Source: Balneola sp. (GTDB lineage: Bacteria; Bacteroidota; Rhodothermia; Balneolales; Balneolaceae). From it: a stretch of DNA of 64,000 nucleotides. The translations under genes and the position numbers were made by a program. This document shows, one piece after another, positions 35,932-47,200 of this stretch. Below the pieces are notes generated by a model that saw only the letters and a program-made list of their open reading frames with translations, was not told the origin of the DNA and did not search any database. Numbering within the stretch: position 1 is the stretch's first letter; every line of letters begins with the position of its first letter. The DNA lies in assembly GCA_002696035.1 (NCBI GenBank), contig NZQV01000024.1, positions 1 to 64,000 of the forward strand, given 5' to 3'.

Positions 35932-37671
35932 TTAGTTGGATACTACTTCTTGTTTCGCTCCTGTGGCATCATGACTTGGGTCATGGCCGTTGTGACCAGA
36001 GTCAGCCAGGCCTAACTGGAATTCTTCCATCGGTTTGTGATAGTCGTAAGGACCATTGATGATAACCGGTGTATGATCGAAGTTGTGAAGATCCGGAGGC
36101 GAGGTTGCCTGCCATTCAAGTCCGCGACTTCCCCATGGGTTGGCCGGAGCTTTTTCTCCTCTGAACAGAGAAACAAGCAGGTAGTATGCGATCAGTAAAA
36201 ATCCAACGCCAAGGATATAAGATCCGATGGTTGATGTTTGATGGAAAATGGTAAACTGATCGATGTAGTTATAATATCGTCGTGGCATTCCCTGTGAACC
36301 CATGATAAACTGGGGAAGGAAGGTCATGTTGAAACCGATGAAGATCAACGCTGCTCCGATCTTAGCCTGAAATTCGTTGTACATCTTACCGGTCATTTTT
36401 GGCCACCAGAAGTGGAGTCCGGCAAGCAAGGCGATCAGGGTTCCGCCCATCATTACATAGTGGAAGTGAGCCACTACGTAGTAAGTATCGTGCAGGTGAA
36501 TATCGGCAGCAAGAGAACCAAGCATAATTCCTGTAAATCCACCAATGGAGAAAAGGAATAAGAAAATGAACACATAGATCATCGGTGTTTTCATTTCGAT
36601 GGAACCTTTGTATAGGGTAGCCACCCAGTTCAGGATCTTAATACCGGTTGGAATACCCACAAGGAAAGTCAGGAATGAAAATACGGTTGTTGCTACGGCA
36701 GACTGACCGGAAGTAAACATATGGTGTCCCCAAACGAGGAAGCCGATGAATGCAATAGCCAGAGAGGAAAGCGCGATAGCCCAATATCCAAAAATGTGTT
36801 TTTTAGAGAAGGTAGTGATCACTTCAGATATAATACCAAAGCCGGGCACGATCATAATATAAACCGCCGGGTGAGAGTAGAACCAAAAGAAATGCTGAAA
36901 CAAGACTGGGTCACCTCCCATGGCCGGATCAAAGATCCCGATTCCAAATACACGCTCCATGGTTAAAAGTAAAAGCGTGATGGCTAGTACCGGTGTAGCC
37001 AATACCTGGATGATACTGGTAGCATAAAGTGCCCAGATGTTCAACGGAAGTTTACCCCAGGTGATACCGGGAGCACGCATCTTGTGAATCGTGGTTATAA
37101 AGTTCGTTCCTGTTAAAATGGATGAAAATCCAAGAATAAAGGCCCCTAAGGTTACCCATATTACACTCGAATTAGATTCAATACTGTATGGAGTATAAAA
37201 GGTCCACCCGGTATCCAGGCCATTGTTGACTAAAGCAAAAAAGGTAAAAATGGCACCGATAACGTAAATGTAGAAACTGGCAAGGTTAAGCCGGGGGAAA
37301 GCCACATCTTTGGCTCCAAGCTGCATAGGTAAGATAAAGTTACCAAGTGCAGCCGGAATAGAGGGCACCAGCACAAAAAACACCATAATGGCCCCGTGAA
37401 GGGTAAAAAACTGGTTGTAAGTATCTGCTTCGATGAATGTTTTTGCAGGAGTCAGAAGTTCGGTTCTCAATAAAAGGGCTAAAACACCACCCAGTAAAAA
37501 GAAGAGCGTAACCGAACCCAGATACATGAGTCCGATTTTCTTATGATCAACGGTAGTAAGCCACGACCAAAGTCCTTTTTCTTCCGTCAGATACGTTTTC
37601 TTGGGATCTTCGGACGGCTTAAACCGCTTTACTTTTAATGTTCTTGTATTTGATACTTCAGCAGTAGCCAT
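35932..37671 (-). CDS. coxA: Cytochrome c oxidase subunit I, A2-type caa3
   Basis: 579-aa catalytic subunit with 12 helices. It has the heme a and a3/CuB histidines: LHGAIMVFF early, [20 protein letters not shown] near 260-280, WGHHMFTSG near 328 and [17 protein letters not shown] near 415. The usual GHPEVY glutamate is replaced: the motif reads YSHPAVY, the mark of the A2 subfamily (Rhodothermus marinus and Thermus caa3), in which the Tyr-Ser pair stands in for the D-channel Glu. The A2 assignment is from memory of that family. CoxB overlaps closely upstream (gap 1 bp). Confidence 0.96.
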   Translation of the reverse strand: MATAEVSNTRTLKVKRFKPSEDPKKTYLTEEKGLWSWLTTVDHKKIGLMYLGSVTLFFLLGGVLALLLRTELLTPAKTFIEADTYNQFFTLHGAIMVFFVLVPSIPAALGNFILPMQLGAKDVAFPRLNLASFYIYVIGAIFTFFALVNNGLDTGWTFYTPYSIESNSSVIWVTLGAFILGFSSILTGTNFITTIHKMRAPGITWGKLPLNIWALYATSIIQVLATPVLAITLLLLTMERVFGIGIFDPAMGGDPVLFQHFFWFYSHPAVYIMIVPGFGIISEVITTFSKKHIFGYWAIALSSLAIAFIGFLVWGHHMFTSGQSAVATTVFSFLTFLVGIPTGIKILNWVATLYKGSIEMKTPMIYVFIFLFLFSIGGFTGIMLGSLAADIHLHDTYYVVAHFHYVMMGGTLIALLAGLHFWWPKMTGKMYNEFQAKIGAALIFIGFNMTFLPQFIMGSQGMPRRYYNYIDQFTIFHQTSTIGSYILGVGFLLIAYYLLVSLFRGEKAPANPWGSRGLEWQATSPPDLHNFDHTPVIINGPYDYHKPMEEFQLGLADSGHNGHDPSHDATGAKQEVVSN

Positions 37672-37672
37672 G

Positions 37673-38617
37673 TTATTCTTCTAAAGTTTTGATGTATTCA
37701 ATAATATCAGAAATGTCGTCATCACTTAGTCGACCTTCGTAACTAACCATTTGGTTTTGAAAACCTTCTACAATTTTAGCGGAAGGATTCAGGATAGACT
37801 CACGGATGTAGTTTTCATCAGCTGTTACAGACGATGCATTCTGGAAATTTCGTTCTTTGCCCCAAAGTCCCTGGAAAGAAGGTGCAATGCCGGCTGAGCC
37901 ATCCACAGAATGGCAAGAAACACAACCTTGTAAGGTGATGAGGTTCTCTCCACGCTCTTCAGGTGTTCCGCCGCCACCGGTTCCTTGGTCCTCAAGCCAT
38001 GCCTGAAAATCTTCTTCGGTGTGAACAATTACTTTGGCGAGCATGTCAGAGTGAGAAGTACCGCAATATTCGGTACAAAATACCTGGGATTCTCCCGTTT
38101 CTTCAGCCTGAAACCAAACATAGGTATATCGGTTAGGAAGTACATCCTGCTTAATACGATAGTCAGGTACAAAAAAGGAGTGAAGCACATCTTCTGATTG
38201 CATCACCAACTTAACCGGACGTCCGGCAGGAACGTGAACTTCATTTCCGATCTGAGCTCCGGTATCATATTTGAAGGTCCAACCCCATTTGTAGGCAGAA
38301 ACCTGGATCTCATACGCGTTGTCAGGTACCGTTTGCAGATTCAACCATCCTTTGTATCCCCATCCAAAAACTATAAATACCAAAAGGAGGGGGATGACCG
38401 ACCAAGTAATTTCAAGTTTGTTATTATGAGTGATAAGCGGTGTCTCATCATCTTCGGATCTGCGGCGATATTTGATCGCAAAATAGATCATTGCAATGGT
38501 AACACCGGCAAGAATGATGAAGCTGACAATATGGATAAAACCCATCAGCGCATCAGTAGTAGCTCCCGTCATTGGAGATTTAAGCTCCGGGAGCATAAAA
38601 TCAAATAAACTGCCCAT
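37673..38617 (-). CDS. coxB: Cytochrome c oxidase subunit II with fused cytochrome c domain
   Basis: 314-aa caa3-type subunit II: two TM helices (about 24-46 and 69-88), a cupredoxin domain with the CuA site [14 protein letters not shown] (near 180-193) and further His/Met, then a C-terminal cytochrome c domain with the heme-binding CVSCH (near 231) and the axial Met probably in NQMVSYEG. The heme domain is strikingly like the C-terminal domain of ActE in the same operon ([28 protein letters not shown]-type end). The start codon overlaps the sco1 stop by 1 bp (TAATG). Confidence 0.94.
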   Translation of the reverse strand: MGSLFDFMLPELKSPMTGATTDALMGFIHIVSFIILAGVTIAMIYFAIKYRRRSEDDETPLITHNNKLEITWSVIPLLLVFIVFGWGYKGWLNLQTVPDNAYEIQVSAYKWGWTFKYDTGAQIGNEVHVPAGRPVKLVMQSEDVLHSFFVPDYRIKQDVLPNRYTYVWFQAEETGESQVFCTEYCGTSHSDMLAKVIVHTEEDFQAWLEDQGTGGGGTPEERGENLITLQGCVSCHSVDGSAGIAPSFQGLWGKERNFQNASSVTADENYIRESILNPSAKIVEGFQNQMVSYEGRLSDDDISDIIEYIKTLEE

Positions 38618-39453
38618 TAGTTAATATCAGTTTTTGAGGTTGGTTTGTTGCGTTTTTCGCGAAGCCAAAGCACAGCCAAGAATATACCGAGAATTATCAG
38701 TGTAGCCAAGCCGCCAAGCTTCATAATATTAATTGCTACCGGCACATAACTGCCGGAATCCGGATCGTATTGATAGCAGTACATCACAATTTTGTCGACC
38801 GTACTGCCGATCTTTCCGTCCGCCGCCTCATACAAGGCGTTTCGTACGTTAAATTCGTCGTAAGATATTCCGTAAAGGTATCGGGTGATCTTTCCATCCG
38901 GGCTAAGCAGCATGATAGCGGCGCTATGGGCATACTCTCCGGTTTCTTCCACTTCTTTATACCTGAAGCCGGTAGCTTCAGTCACCTTGTTGATCTCTTT
39001 TTTGGAACCGGTCAGGAAATGCCAACCGGTGTTGATTGTTGAATCTTTATCTCCGAGATAATTTTCTTTTGCTTTTGCAGCCACTGCTGCATCTTCTTCA
39101 GGATCAATACTGAAAGAAATAACGATAAAATCTTTGCCGGGTTTCCAGTTTACTTCCTCAAGCACATTGAAAACGCCATCTAAAACAAGCCCGCATAACA
39201 TGGGGCACTCATAATACAAAGGGTTTAACAGAATGGGCTTACCTTCTTCATAAAGGTCGCCGAGCATTACCGTATCTCCGGTGGATGTTACAAACTTTGC
39301 ATCTTGCGGGATATGATCTCCCAGTTTTTCAGTGATGCCAAGGTCTTGCAGCGCATCCGGTTTTTCACGGTTAACCTGCGCTTTAGCAGGGGGTGAAATC
39401 AGAAGCACTGCAAGCATGCATATTGCAAATGCTGACAGTGCAGAAATTTTCAT
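38617..39453 (-). CDS. sco1: SCO1/SenC family copper chaperone
   Basis: 278-aa thioredoxin-fold protein that delivers copper to the CuA site of subunit II. Signal peptide in the first 26 residues (ending PPAKA), copper-binding CPMLC near 80-84, and the distant His in EYAHSAAIMLLSPDG (near 168). There is a C-terminal TM helix (about 245-265) with a short basic tail, so it is anchored at both ends or only at the C-terminus after cleavage. It lies between the HTH-membrane gene and coxB, where a CuA chaperone is expected. Confidence 0.92.
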   Translation of the reverse strand: MKISALSAFAICMLAVLLISPPAKAQVNREKPDALQDLGITEKLGDHIPQDAKFVTSTGDTVMLGDLYEEGKPILLNPLYYECPMLCGLVLDGVFNVLEEVNWKPGKDFIVISFSIDPEEDAAVAAKAKENYLGDKDSTINTGWHFLTGSKKEINKVTEATGFRYKEVEETGEYAHSAAIMLLSPDGKITRYLYGISYDEFNVRNALYEAADGKIGSTVDKIVMYCYQYDPDSGSYVPVAINIMKLGGLATLIILGIFLAVLWLREKRNKPTSKTDIN

Positions 39454-39468
39454 GTTGAATGTGTATTG

Positions 39469-39996
39469 TTAATCAATAGCGATTCTACTGATGGCGCTGT
39501 CAATGGGAATTCGGTATCGGCCTTCTTCAAGATCAACTACGCCAAAGCTGTTGAGTTCTTGATTCTGTTCCGCTTTTAACACTTTAGCTTCAGAAAACGT
39601 GCTCCTTGCGGAAACTTCTTTCTGAGACTCAAATAAACTGTATTGTGAAAAATAGATCAACCCAACTACAAAAATGATCACCAAAGCAGTTCCCAAAGAG
39701 GACCAAAAGATCAGTTTTGAGTAATTGAGCTCATCGTTCATTACTCCGTGTTCTACCGCTGAGGCAAATTCCTGATCATCAGTATTTATCTCTACATCTT
39801 CAGCATCGGATTCTGCTTCGACCTCTTGGGTAGAGAAGATCTGTGAAGCCTCATCCTGAAGCTGTGCAGCCCAGGCAATTACCTGATCTTCGGATACATC
39901 GTACTTGTCTGCAATTTCTTTGACTACAACACGGCCTTGAGAAACAGCCTCGAGTGCAATTTTTGCTTTTAATTCTGAACTAATCTTATCTGACAT
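39469..39996 (-). CDS. HTH (transposase-type) plus single-TM protein in the respiratory operon
   Basis: 175-aa protein with two unlike halves. The first about 55 residues (ELKAKIALEAVSQGRVVVKE, IADKYDVSEDQVIAWAAQL) read as the helix-turn-helix found at the N-terminus of IS3/IS911 OrfA transposases. A hydrophilic acidic linker follows, then one TM helix near 105-125 (IFWSSLGTALVIIFVVGLIYF), and a short extracytoplasmic tail (YRIPIDSAISRIAID). ATG 39996 replaces the TTG at 40008. It lies between actF and sco1 with short gaps, so it is co-expressed with respiratory genes. It may be an assembly factor; the HTH could have been co-opted from a transposase. Confidence 0.75.
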   Translation of the reverse strand: MSDKISSELKAKIALEAVSQGRVVVKEIADKYDVSEDQVIAWAAQLQDEASQIFSTQEVEAESDAEDVEINTDDQEFASAVEHGVMNDELNYSKLIFWSSLGTALVIIFVVGLIYFSQYSLFESQKEVSARSTFSEAKVLKAEQNQELNSFGVVDLEEGRYRIPIDSAISRIAID

Positions 39997-40008
39997 CGGT
40001 CGATTCAA

Positions 40009-41220
40009 TTATTGGTGATATGATTTGGAGAGGCAGTCTTCCAGCTGTGGATCGTTCTTTGGAACCATGTCATGTTTCTTAAAGGTGTTGAAGAACAATC
40101 CAAAGAAAATTCCTCCTAATCCCAGAAATGCGGTAATGTCCATCCAGCTAAATTGAAAGCCGTGATCGTACAGTACCGGCATTGCGATCCAGTATATTTC
40201 TGCAAAGTGAATGATCAGTACCAATGCGGAAACAAGTCCGAGTATGGTGCGGTTCTTTTTGGCTTCGCGGTTCAGTAATACTAAAAATGGGATAGCAAAG
40301 CGACCGATCAGTAAACTGTAAGCAATGTATTGCCAGCCACCTTCAAGTCGGTGATAGTACCAAAGTGTTTCTTCCGGAAGGTTGGCATAGTAGATCAACA
40401 AAAACTGTGAAAATGCGATGTAAGCGTAGAATACGGTAAAGGCAAATAACCAGGCTCCGAGATCATAAACGTGTACCTGACGAATGGTGTTTTGGAGCAA
40501 TCCTTTTCTGTGAAGATAGAATACCAATAAGATCATTACAGCCCAAAATGCCTGAAAGCTGATAGAAAAGAAATACACACCAAACATGGTGGAGAACCAG
40601 TGCGGGTCAAGCGACATTAACCAGTCAAAACTGGCAAAGGCTATGGAAAAGGCAAAGATAAGGATCCCCGGAGCACTCAGTTTTTTGAGCAGAGCGGTTA
40701 GTCCCCAGTCGTTGGTCTTATCCATTTTTACAGATACTTTATGAAGCTTGTATCCCAAAAAGCCCCAGATCGCGAAATAGATAAACTGGCGGATCACAAA
40801 GAAGGTAGAATTCAAAAATGGCCCTTTACCGGCTACAATTTTGTCATATTCGGCTGTGCCGTATTCAAATAACTCAGGGTGACTCCAGTGGTAGAGGTTG
40901 TGGATTCCCAGGATCACAGGGATCACAAAAATACCCCAGATCCAGAGATTAGCGGACAGGGCTTCTGATATTCGTCGAAATACAACGCCCCAGCTGGAAC
41001 GTGTGATATGATGAAGCATTACCATGATCAATCCCGATAGGGCAATACCGGTGAAAAAGGTAAAACTCACCAGGTATGAGAAAAAGAACTGATCGGCATC
41101 AAGAAAATATCCAATCAGCGTTGCGATCAAACCAACGGCGCCCAAACCAAACAGGGCCCGGGGAACTTTGCTGTCGGCTGGAAATTGTAAAGAATCTGTT
41201 ATTGAAGGCTTATGACTCAT
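40009..41220 (-). CDS. actF: Alternative complex III membrane subunit ActF
   Basis: 403-aa NrfD-like integral membrane protein with about 10 helices, the second quinol-site subunit of alternative complex III. Features: SWGVVFRRISEALSANLWIWG near 75-95, HNLYHWSHPELF near 107, SFDWLMSLDPHWFSTMFGVYFF near 185-206 and FSWMDITAFLGLGGIFFGLFF near the end, all usual in ActF. It works with ActC in quinol oxidation and probably proton handling. It follows actE by 25 bp and precedes the HTH-membrane gene by 12 bp. Confidence 0.93.
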   Translation of the reverse strand: MSHKPSITDSLQFPADSKVPRALFGLGAVGLIATLIGYFLDADQFFFSYLVSFTFFTGIALSGLIMVMLHHITRSSWGVVFRRISEALSANLWIWGIFVIPVILGIHNLYHWSHPELFEYGTAEYDKIVAGKGPFLNSTFFVIRQFIYFAIWGFLGYKLHKVSVKMDKTNDWGLTALLKKLSAPGILIFAFSIAFASFDWLMSLDPHWFSTMFGVYFFSISFQAFWAVMILLVFYLHRKGLLQNTIRQVHVYDLGAWLFAFTVFYAYIAFSQFLLIYYANLPEETLWYYHRLEGGWQYIAYSLLIGRFAIPFLVLLNREAKKNRTILGLVSALVLIIHFAEIYWIAMPVLYDHGFQFSWMDITAFLGLGGIFFGLFFNTFKKHDMVPKNDPQLEDCLSKSYHQ

Positions 41221-41245
41221 TGTGAAAGTGTATTAAGCAAAGTTC

Positions 41246-42283
41246 TTAGTTTTCGAGATTTTTGAGGTATAGTACGATGGATTCTATTTCCACATCAGAT
41301 AGATAACTATAGGAAGCCATAACCGCTTGAGCATAATCAACGGGCTTTTTAGCGCTTGGCTCTACAATAGATTCACGCATGTAATCTTCGTCTTTGGTAA
41401 CGGTGATGGTTTCACCTTCGGCAGTAACCACCTGGGCTTCGCTGCCAAATAAACCCTGCCATGTAGGACCAATTCCTGCAGAACCGTCTTCACTATGGCA
41501 CGTTCCGCAAGCATTTGCAGCTATAACGTCAGCGCCCATAGAAACCGAAGCTTCCATCGTTTCCTGGTCAGCTTCTCGTGCAGCTGCTACAGAATCTGCT
41601 TGTGCTTGTGCCTGACTAGCTTTGGCCTGAAGTGCATCTATATCCACTTCGTATTCGGCCAGTTCCTCTTCGGAGATATTTTGACTCTCCTGAAGCGCAC
41701 GGATGTAGGCAACAATAGCCCACCGGTCTTCAACTTTTACCTGAGTTGCGTAGGATGGCATAGTTCTAACGCCATTATATATAGCGGAGTACAAGGCACC
41801 ATCTGGTAAATCCTGAATACGTTGGTCATGAAATGAAGGAGCTGGCACATAGCCATAATTTCCTTCCATTATAATGCCATCACCCGCTCCGGTTTGGCCG
41901 TGGCAAGGGGTGCAATAAATTTCGTAACGTTCCTTGCCGCGGTAAAGAAATGATTTGGTCAGGTCTATAGGTATATTTTGAATGTAGTCGCCATTTTCAT
42001 CAACGCCTTCATAGTAAGCAGCGTCGGTATTGGCAAAGCCTCGGGCTACGGTTCCTTCCACAGGCTGACGCATAGCACGACCATCTGCGAAGAAATTATT
42101 TTCTTCTTGGGCTTCATACCTTAGTTGTTGGTCCATATTCATATTGGGGTGGACCGGCGGCTTCTCAGAAATCTGTCCCTGACAGGCTGTAAGCGAAACA
42201 CCGATGGCAAACAAGCCAACTGTTTTTAATAAACCTTTGAAATTCATCCCTGAACGTGATATTTGTGAATTTTTCTTAGTCAT
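41246..42283 (-). CDS. actE: ACIII cytochrome c lipoprotein ActE with extra heme domain
   Basis: 345-aa lipoprotein (signal with lipobox LTAC near residue 34). It has two heme-binding sites: CTPCH near 122, followed by a Met-containing NGVRTMPSYATQV (the normal ActE part), and CGTCH near 258 in a C-terminal domain. An Ala/Gln-rich linker (QAKASQAQAQADSV) joins the two. R. marinus-type ActE has one heme, so the second domain is an addition; it closely resembles the cytochrome domain of CoxB here. ATG 42283 overlaps actD by 8 bp; ATG 42247 is a possible later start that gives a tighter signal peptide. Confidence 0.88.
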   Translation of the reverse strand: MTKKNSQISRSGMNFKGLLKTVGLFAIGVSLTACQGQISEKPPVHPNMNMDQQLRYEAQEENNFFADGRAMRQPVEGTVARGFANTDAAYYEGVDENGDYIQNIPIDLTKSFLYRGKERYEIYCTPCHGQTGAGDGIIMEGNYGYVPAPSFHDQRIQDLPDGALYSAIYNGVRTMPSYATQVKVEDRWAIVAYIRALQESQNISEEELAEYEVDIDALQAKASQAQAQADSVAAAREADQETMEASVSMGADVIAANACGTCHSEDGSAGIGPTWQGLFGSEAQVVTAEGETITVTKDEDYMRESIVEPSAKKPVDYAQAVMASYSYLSDVEIESIVLYLKNLEN

Positions 42284-42818
42284 AAACTTCCTCAATATGC
42301 GTGGCACCGGCTTCTTCAAATAGTTTTTTCACTTTCTCTGCATCAAAGCGATCGTCTTCAGCTTCAATACAAGCGAAAAAGCCATCATCTGTAGCCTTTT
42401 TAAATCGTTCTACATTAAAAAGAGGATTATGAAATTTTGGAAGTCCGTTAAGGAAGAACATTCCAAATACAGCTCCAAAAGCTGATAATAATACAGTGAG
42501 CTCAAAAGTAATGGGAACCCAGGCAGGGGCGTTAAAAAACGGTTTACCACTGATGTTCATTGGGTAATCAATGACCGACATATAATACATCATGGCAATG
42601 GCGCCTGAAAAACCAATGAGGCCGCAACAAAAAACGATCCAGCCCAATTTAGATTTCTTGAGGTTCATTGCTTTATCCATCCCGTGAATGGGGAAAGGAC
42701 TGTACGTGTCGAACTTGTTATACCCTGACTTCACCATTTTCTTGGCTACATCAGTCAGTTCCTTGGGATTCTTGAATTCGGCTAAAATGCCGTGCAGTTG
42801 TTGGTTGTCTGTACTCAT
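42276..42818 (-). CDS. actD: Alternative complex III subunit ActD (DUF3341)
   Basis: 180-aa DUF3341 protein with a soluble N-terminal alpha/beta part (GILAEFKNPKELTDVAKKMV, YSPFPIHGMDKAM) and two TM helices (about 60-80 and 98-120). It is a structural membrane subunit of ACIII. The end FFACIEAEDDRFD...LFEEAGATHIEEV is typical. It is 4 bp downstream of actC and overlaps actE. Confidence 0.93.
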   Translation of the reverse strand: MSTDNQQLHGILAEFKNPKELTDVAKKMVKSGYNKFDTYSPFPIHGMDKAMNLKKSKLGWIVFCCGLIGFSGAIAMMYYMSVIDYPMNISGKPFFNAPAWVPITFELTVLLSAFGAVFGMFFLNGLPKFHNPLFNVERFKKATDDGFFACIEAEDDRFDAEKVKKLFEEAGATHIEEVYD

Positions 42819-42822
42819 ATTC

Positions 42823-44250
42823 TTACACCTTCTCCGATTGGGGTTCAGGTACTTCTACTTTTGGAGCAATATATTCGTTGGTTTCCTCATCATAATTGTG
42901 AGGGTCTGCTTGGGGGATCACAGCTTTCACTTCAGCCAGTGCGATCATCGGCAGGAATCGAAGGAACAAGAGGAACATAGTAAAGAACAGACCGAATGTT
43001 CCAACGTATGTCAGCACATCCCAGATAGTCGGGGAGAAATAATCCCAGCTTGAAGGCAGGTAATCTGTTGACAGTGAAGTTACGGTGATCACAAATCGCT
43101 CAAACCACATACCAATGTTCACCACAATAGAGATAAAGAAGGTGAAGCCGACGCTGCGTCGTAATTTTTTAGACCAGAAGAACTGAGGTGAGAACACGTT
43201 GCAGATCATCATTGTCCAGTAAGCCCATGCGTATGGACCGGTAGCTCTCAGAATGAAAATTGCTTGTTCGTATTCAACACCACTGTACCAGGCAATAAAG
43301 AACTCCATAATGTAGGCAAAGCCTACCATGGACCCGGTCACGAGGATAATGATATTCATTTTTTCCATGTGATCGTCCGTCATGATCTCTTTCATTCCAT
43401 AGATCTTTCGGGTGATGATCATCAGCGTTAAAACCATAGCAAAACCGGAGAAAACAGCACCGGCAACAAAATAGGGAGGGAAAATAGTGGTGTGCCATCC
43501 CGGGATCATGGAAACAGCAAAGTCAAAAGATACAATGGTGTGAACCGATAGTACCAATGGTGTAGCTAAACCGGCCAGGATCATGTAAGCCTTCTCATAA
43601 TTCCACCAGTGGCGGTTTGAACCGGTCCATCCGAGTGAGAAAATGCCGTATGTGACTTTTCGGATCTTATCGGTAGCCCGGTCGCGGATAGTTGCAAGAT
43701 CAGGAACCAAGCCCACATACCAGAACAGCAAGGATACGGTGAAATAAGTACCTACCGCAAACACATCCCAGAGAAGGGGAGAGTTGAAATTAGGCCACAT
43801 TGCCATGGAATTGGGAATAGGAAATACCCAGTAAATAGCCCAGATACGTCCAACGTGAATAGCCGGGAAAATACCGGCACACATTACGGCAAAAATGGTC
43901 ATTGCTTCCGCAAAACGGTTAATGGCGGTACGCCAGTCTTGCCGGAAGAGGAATAGGATAGCTGAAATAAGTGTTCCGGCGTGACCAATACCAACCCACC
44001 ATACAAAGTTGATAATAGCCCAACCCCATCCAACGGGATTTGTAAGGCCCCAGATTCCGGTTCCTTCCCAGATCAGATAGCCGATAGAAACAAGAAGCAC
44101 CATCAGCAGTGCGTTTGCTCCCAACATGGCTACATACCATGCTTTAGGAGTGGGTCGTAAATTTATATCAGTAACCAGTCTTGTAAGGCTCGAAAAGTCG
44201 TGATCGCCTTTTACAAGAGCGGGTTCCGGTACATATTGGTATTTACTCAT
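42823..44250 (-). CDS. actC: Alternative complex III NrfD-like subunit ActC
   Basis: 475-aa polysulfide-reductase NrfD-like membrane protein with about 10 helices, the main quinol-binding subunit that touches the iron-sulfur subunit ActB. Seen: [35 protein letters not shown] near 88-122, [24 protein letters not shown]-like [29 protein letters not shown] near 218-245. It ends with a charged cytoplasmic tail ([17 protein letters not shown]). It follows actB by 27 bp. Confidence 0.95.
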   Translation of the reverse strand: MSKYQYVPEPALVKGDHDFSSLTRLVTDINLRPTPKAWYVAMLGANALLMVLLVSIGYLIWEGTGIWGLTNPVGWGWAIINFVWWVGIGHAGTLISAILFLFRQDWRTAINRFAEAMTIFAVMCAGIFPAIHVGRIWAIYWVFPIPNSMAMWPNFNSPLLWDVFAVGTYFTVSLLFWYVGLVPDLATIRDRATDKIRKVTYGIFSLGWTGSNRHWWNYEKAYMILAGLATPLVLSVHTIVSFDFAVSMIPGWHTTIFPPYFVAGAVFSGFAMVLTLMIITRKIYGMKEIMTDDHMEKMNIIILVTGSMVGFAYIMEFFIAWYSGVEYEQAIFILRATGPYAWAYWTMMICNVFSPQFFWSKKLRRSVGFTFFISIVVNIGMWFERFVITVTSLSTDYLPSSWDYFSPTIWDVLTYVGTFGLFFTMFLLFLRFLPMIALAEVKAVIPQADPHNYDEETNEYIAPKVEVPEPQSEKV

Positions 44251-44277
44251 GTTTTGGATGTATTCCTGATTAATATC

Positions 44278-47200
44278 TTAAGCCAAAGCTGGGTTTGGGT
44301 TCGTAAGTTTTGCCATGTAAGAGGTACGTGGACGTGTATTCAGCTCTTCAAGCATCTGGTAGTTACGCTTGTTGCGCTTCATCTTAGTTACCTGGCTGTT
44401 TTCGTCGGTCAAGTCGCCAAAGTAAATGGCATCTGCAGGACAAGCTTGCTGACAAGCCGTCTTCACAGTACCATCAGCCGGTTTTGGTGAGCCGGTTTCT
44501 TTCTTGGCTTCGATCTTGGCACGGTTTACACGCTGTACGCAATACGTACATTTTTCCATTACCCCGCGGAAACGAACGGTCACTTCGGGATTCATCGCCA
44601 TTTGGATGATATCCGGATCGTCGCCCGTGGTTAAATATTCTTTTGGATAGTTGAAGAAGTTGAAGCGACGTACTTTGTAAGGACAGTTGTTTGCACAATA
44701 ACGGGTACCAATACAACGGTTATACGTCATTTGGTTCATACCGTCATCACTGTGGGTTGTTGCTGCAACAGGGCAAACCTGTTCACAAGGTGCCAGTTCA
44801 CAATGCATACATGGAACCGGCTGGTGAACGGCTTGTGGTGAATCCGGGTCGTCGCCTACATAATAGCGGTCGTTTCGGATCCAGTGCATTTCACGGCCGA
44901 TCTTCACTTCTTTCTTCCCGATCACCGGAATGTTATTCTCGCTCTGGCAAGCGATCACACAAACTCCGCATCCAAAGCAGGAGTTCAGGTCAATGGCCAT
45001 TCCCCACTGTGGTTCGTGGTCGGGATAAGTTTGTTCGTCAAATAGAGAAATAGGTCCGTCTTCGTCTCCGTTTTCTCTCATTTCAGCCATTCCCGGAACG
45101 GGATAGGTATGAACCGATTCGAAAGAGGCGAAATCCGGGTTCTCTTTATATTCTGAAAGGGATGCCTGTCGGTACATATCACGGCCTTCAAGGCTGTGGT
45201 GATCTTGTACGCAGGCAATTTCGTATCTGCCGTCTGCCTTGGTTACTTCACCGGAAGCATAAAACATGTTGTCGGTGCTTCGGAGTGGATAAACATCCAC
45301 GCCACCGGCGGTATAGTCAATATAGGAAGTGGCAACGCGGCCAATACCCTCACGGCCATAACCGGTGGTTAGCGTGATAGAATCATCAGCATGTCCCGGT
45401 TGAATCCAGGCAGCGATCGTAATAGACTTGCCATTAACATTGATCTCAACAAGTTCAGTAGTGTTGTTGCTGGATTTGAATTCACTAACGCCTAATTTTT
45501 CTGCAGTTGCAGGACTCATCAGCGCCACGTTATCCCAGGTGATCTTGGTCATGGGATCAGGCAATTCCTGAAGCCATCCAAGGTTGGCATAACGTCCGTC
45601 ATATAAGGTAGCATCCGGGCGAATAACAACTTCTATTCCGGATGTAGCAGAAACATTGGATGTGGCTCGGTTCATTGCAGAAGCAAAACCGGATCTTAAT
45701 CCAACATTTACGGTATTAAAATTATCGGTGGTGTCAATACCATCGTGCAGAATATTAGTCCAGCGGTTTTGGAAACCAGAGCTGTAATAACCGCGGAAGG
45801 TATTTTGAACCATGTCGTAGCCGGAGGTCATTTCACCGGAAACGATCGTATTTAAAAACTCAATTTCACTTAAACCATCGTGCAAAGGCTGGATCTGAGG
45901 CTGGATCACAGAACGTGCGCCACCATAAGAGAATCCATCACCCCATGCTTCCAGAAAGTGAGCACGGTTTACATGCCAGGTAGTTTTTTTGGACGTCTCA
46001 TCTACGTAATCAGAAAGATTGACTACGGTTTCAACATTAGTGAGCGCGTTTTCAAAGTCAAGATCAGCTGGGGCAGTTTGTACCGGATTCACTCCAACCA
46101 TTACAACCGTATCAATGTTGCCGGCTTTCATATCGGCTACAACATCAGCAAAAGCCTGATTGTTGTTTTGATCTTCAAAGTGTGGAACTTCGAGATAGTT
46201 GACCGTATTTCCAGCATTGCCCAGCGCCTGATTGATGGCTGCCACAGCAGCGTGTACTTCAGGATTGTGTTGTGAACCGGCTGTAAGGGCAGAAGAACCT
46301 GCATGTGCCGCAAGGTCATCAGCTAAAGCTGTGATCCATTTATGATCAGAAAACTGGTTTGAATATCCACTGAAAGCTCCTAATCCATTGATTCGGGATG
46401 ATAGTGCTGCAGCGAGAGCGTAGGTAAACGCTTCAACTTCGCTGGCTTTCAATCTTAAACGGTGGTCAGCAAAAGAGCCGGTGAGTGAGAAAGTATCTTC
46501 AACAGCATACACGCGGTTCATCTCGCCATCAGTGTCTGTCACTTTTCTGCGGCCGGACACCTGCTTGGCATATTCCACACTGTTTGGATGCGTGGAAGCC
46601 ATGAAGTCATCATTCAAAGAAACAATGACATCGGCGTTTTCAAAATTGTAATGCGTTCTGAGTCGTTGTCCGAAGGCGATTTGGTTTCCTTCTACCACAT
46701 TGTCTTCCCCAAAAGGCTCATGCGTAACCCAAGTTGCGTTGTTGAACTTGGAGAGCGCTTGTTGCTTCAGACTGTTATAGGTAGGAGAAGAATTGGCTTC
46801 AGAAATAAAAGCTACACGCTGGCTGGTGTTAGCGAAGTGGGAAGCCGCAAACTCTACAAAATCGTTTTTGGTAGATCGGTTGCCATTATATAAAGGAGAC
46901 TTAGAACGATCAGGATCATACAAGCCAAGAATGGCTGCCTGATTAAAAATACTTGTTCCGCCTTTACTTGCGGGGTGAAGGTCATTTCCTTCAAGTTTCG
47001 TGGGTCGTCCTTCATGGTTTTCAGCGATCAGTCCAACCAGGTTTCCCTGAACGGGCATAGCCGTTGCATAATATAAAGGTACACCGGGAACTACTTCTTC
47101 AGGTTGCCTGGAGTAGGGAAGGATCTTTTGCACGGGCCGGCGACATGCCGCAAGTCCAGCAAGAGCCACGGAGGCTCCCATCACGCGGAGGAATCCCCGG

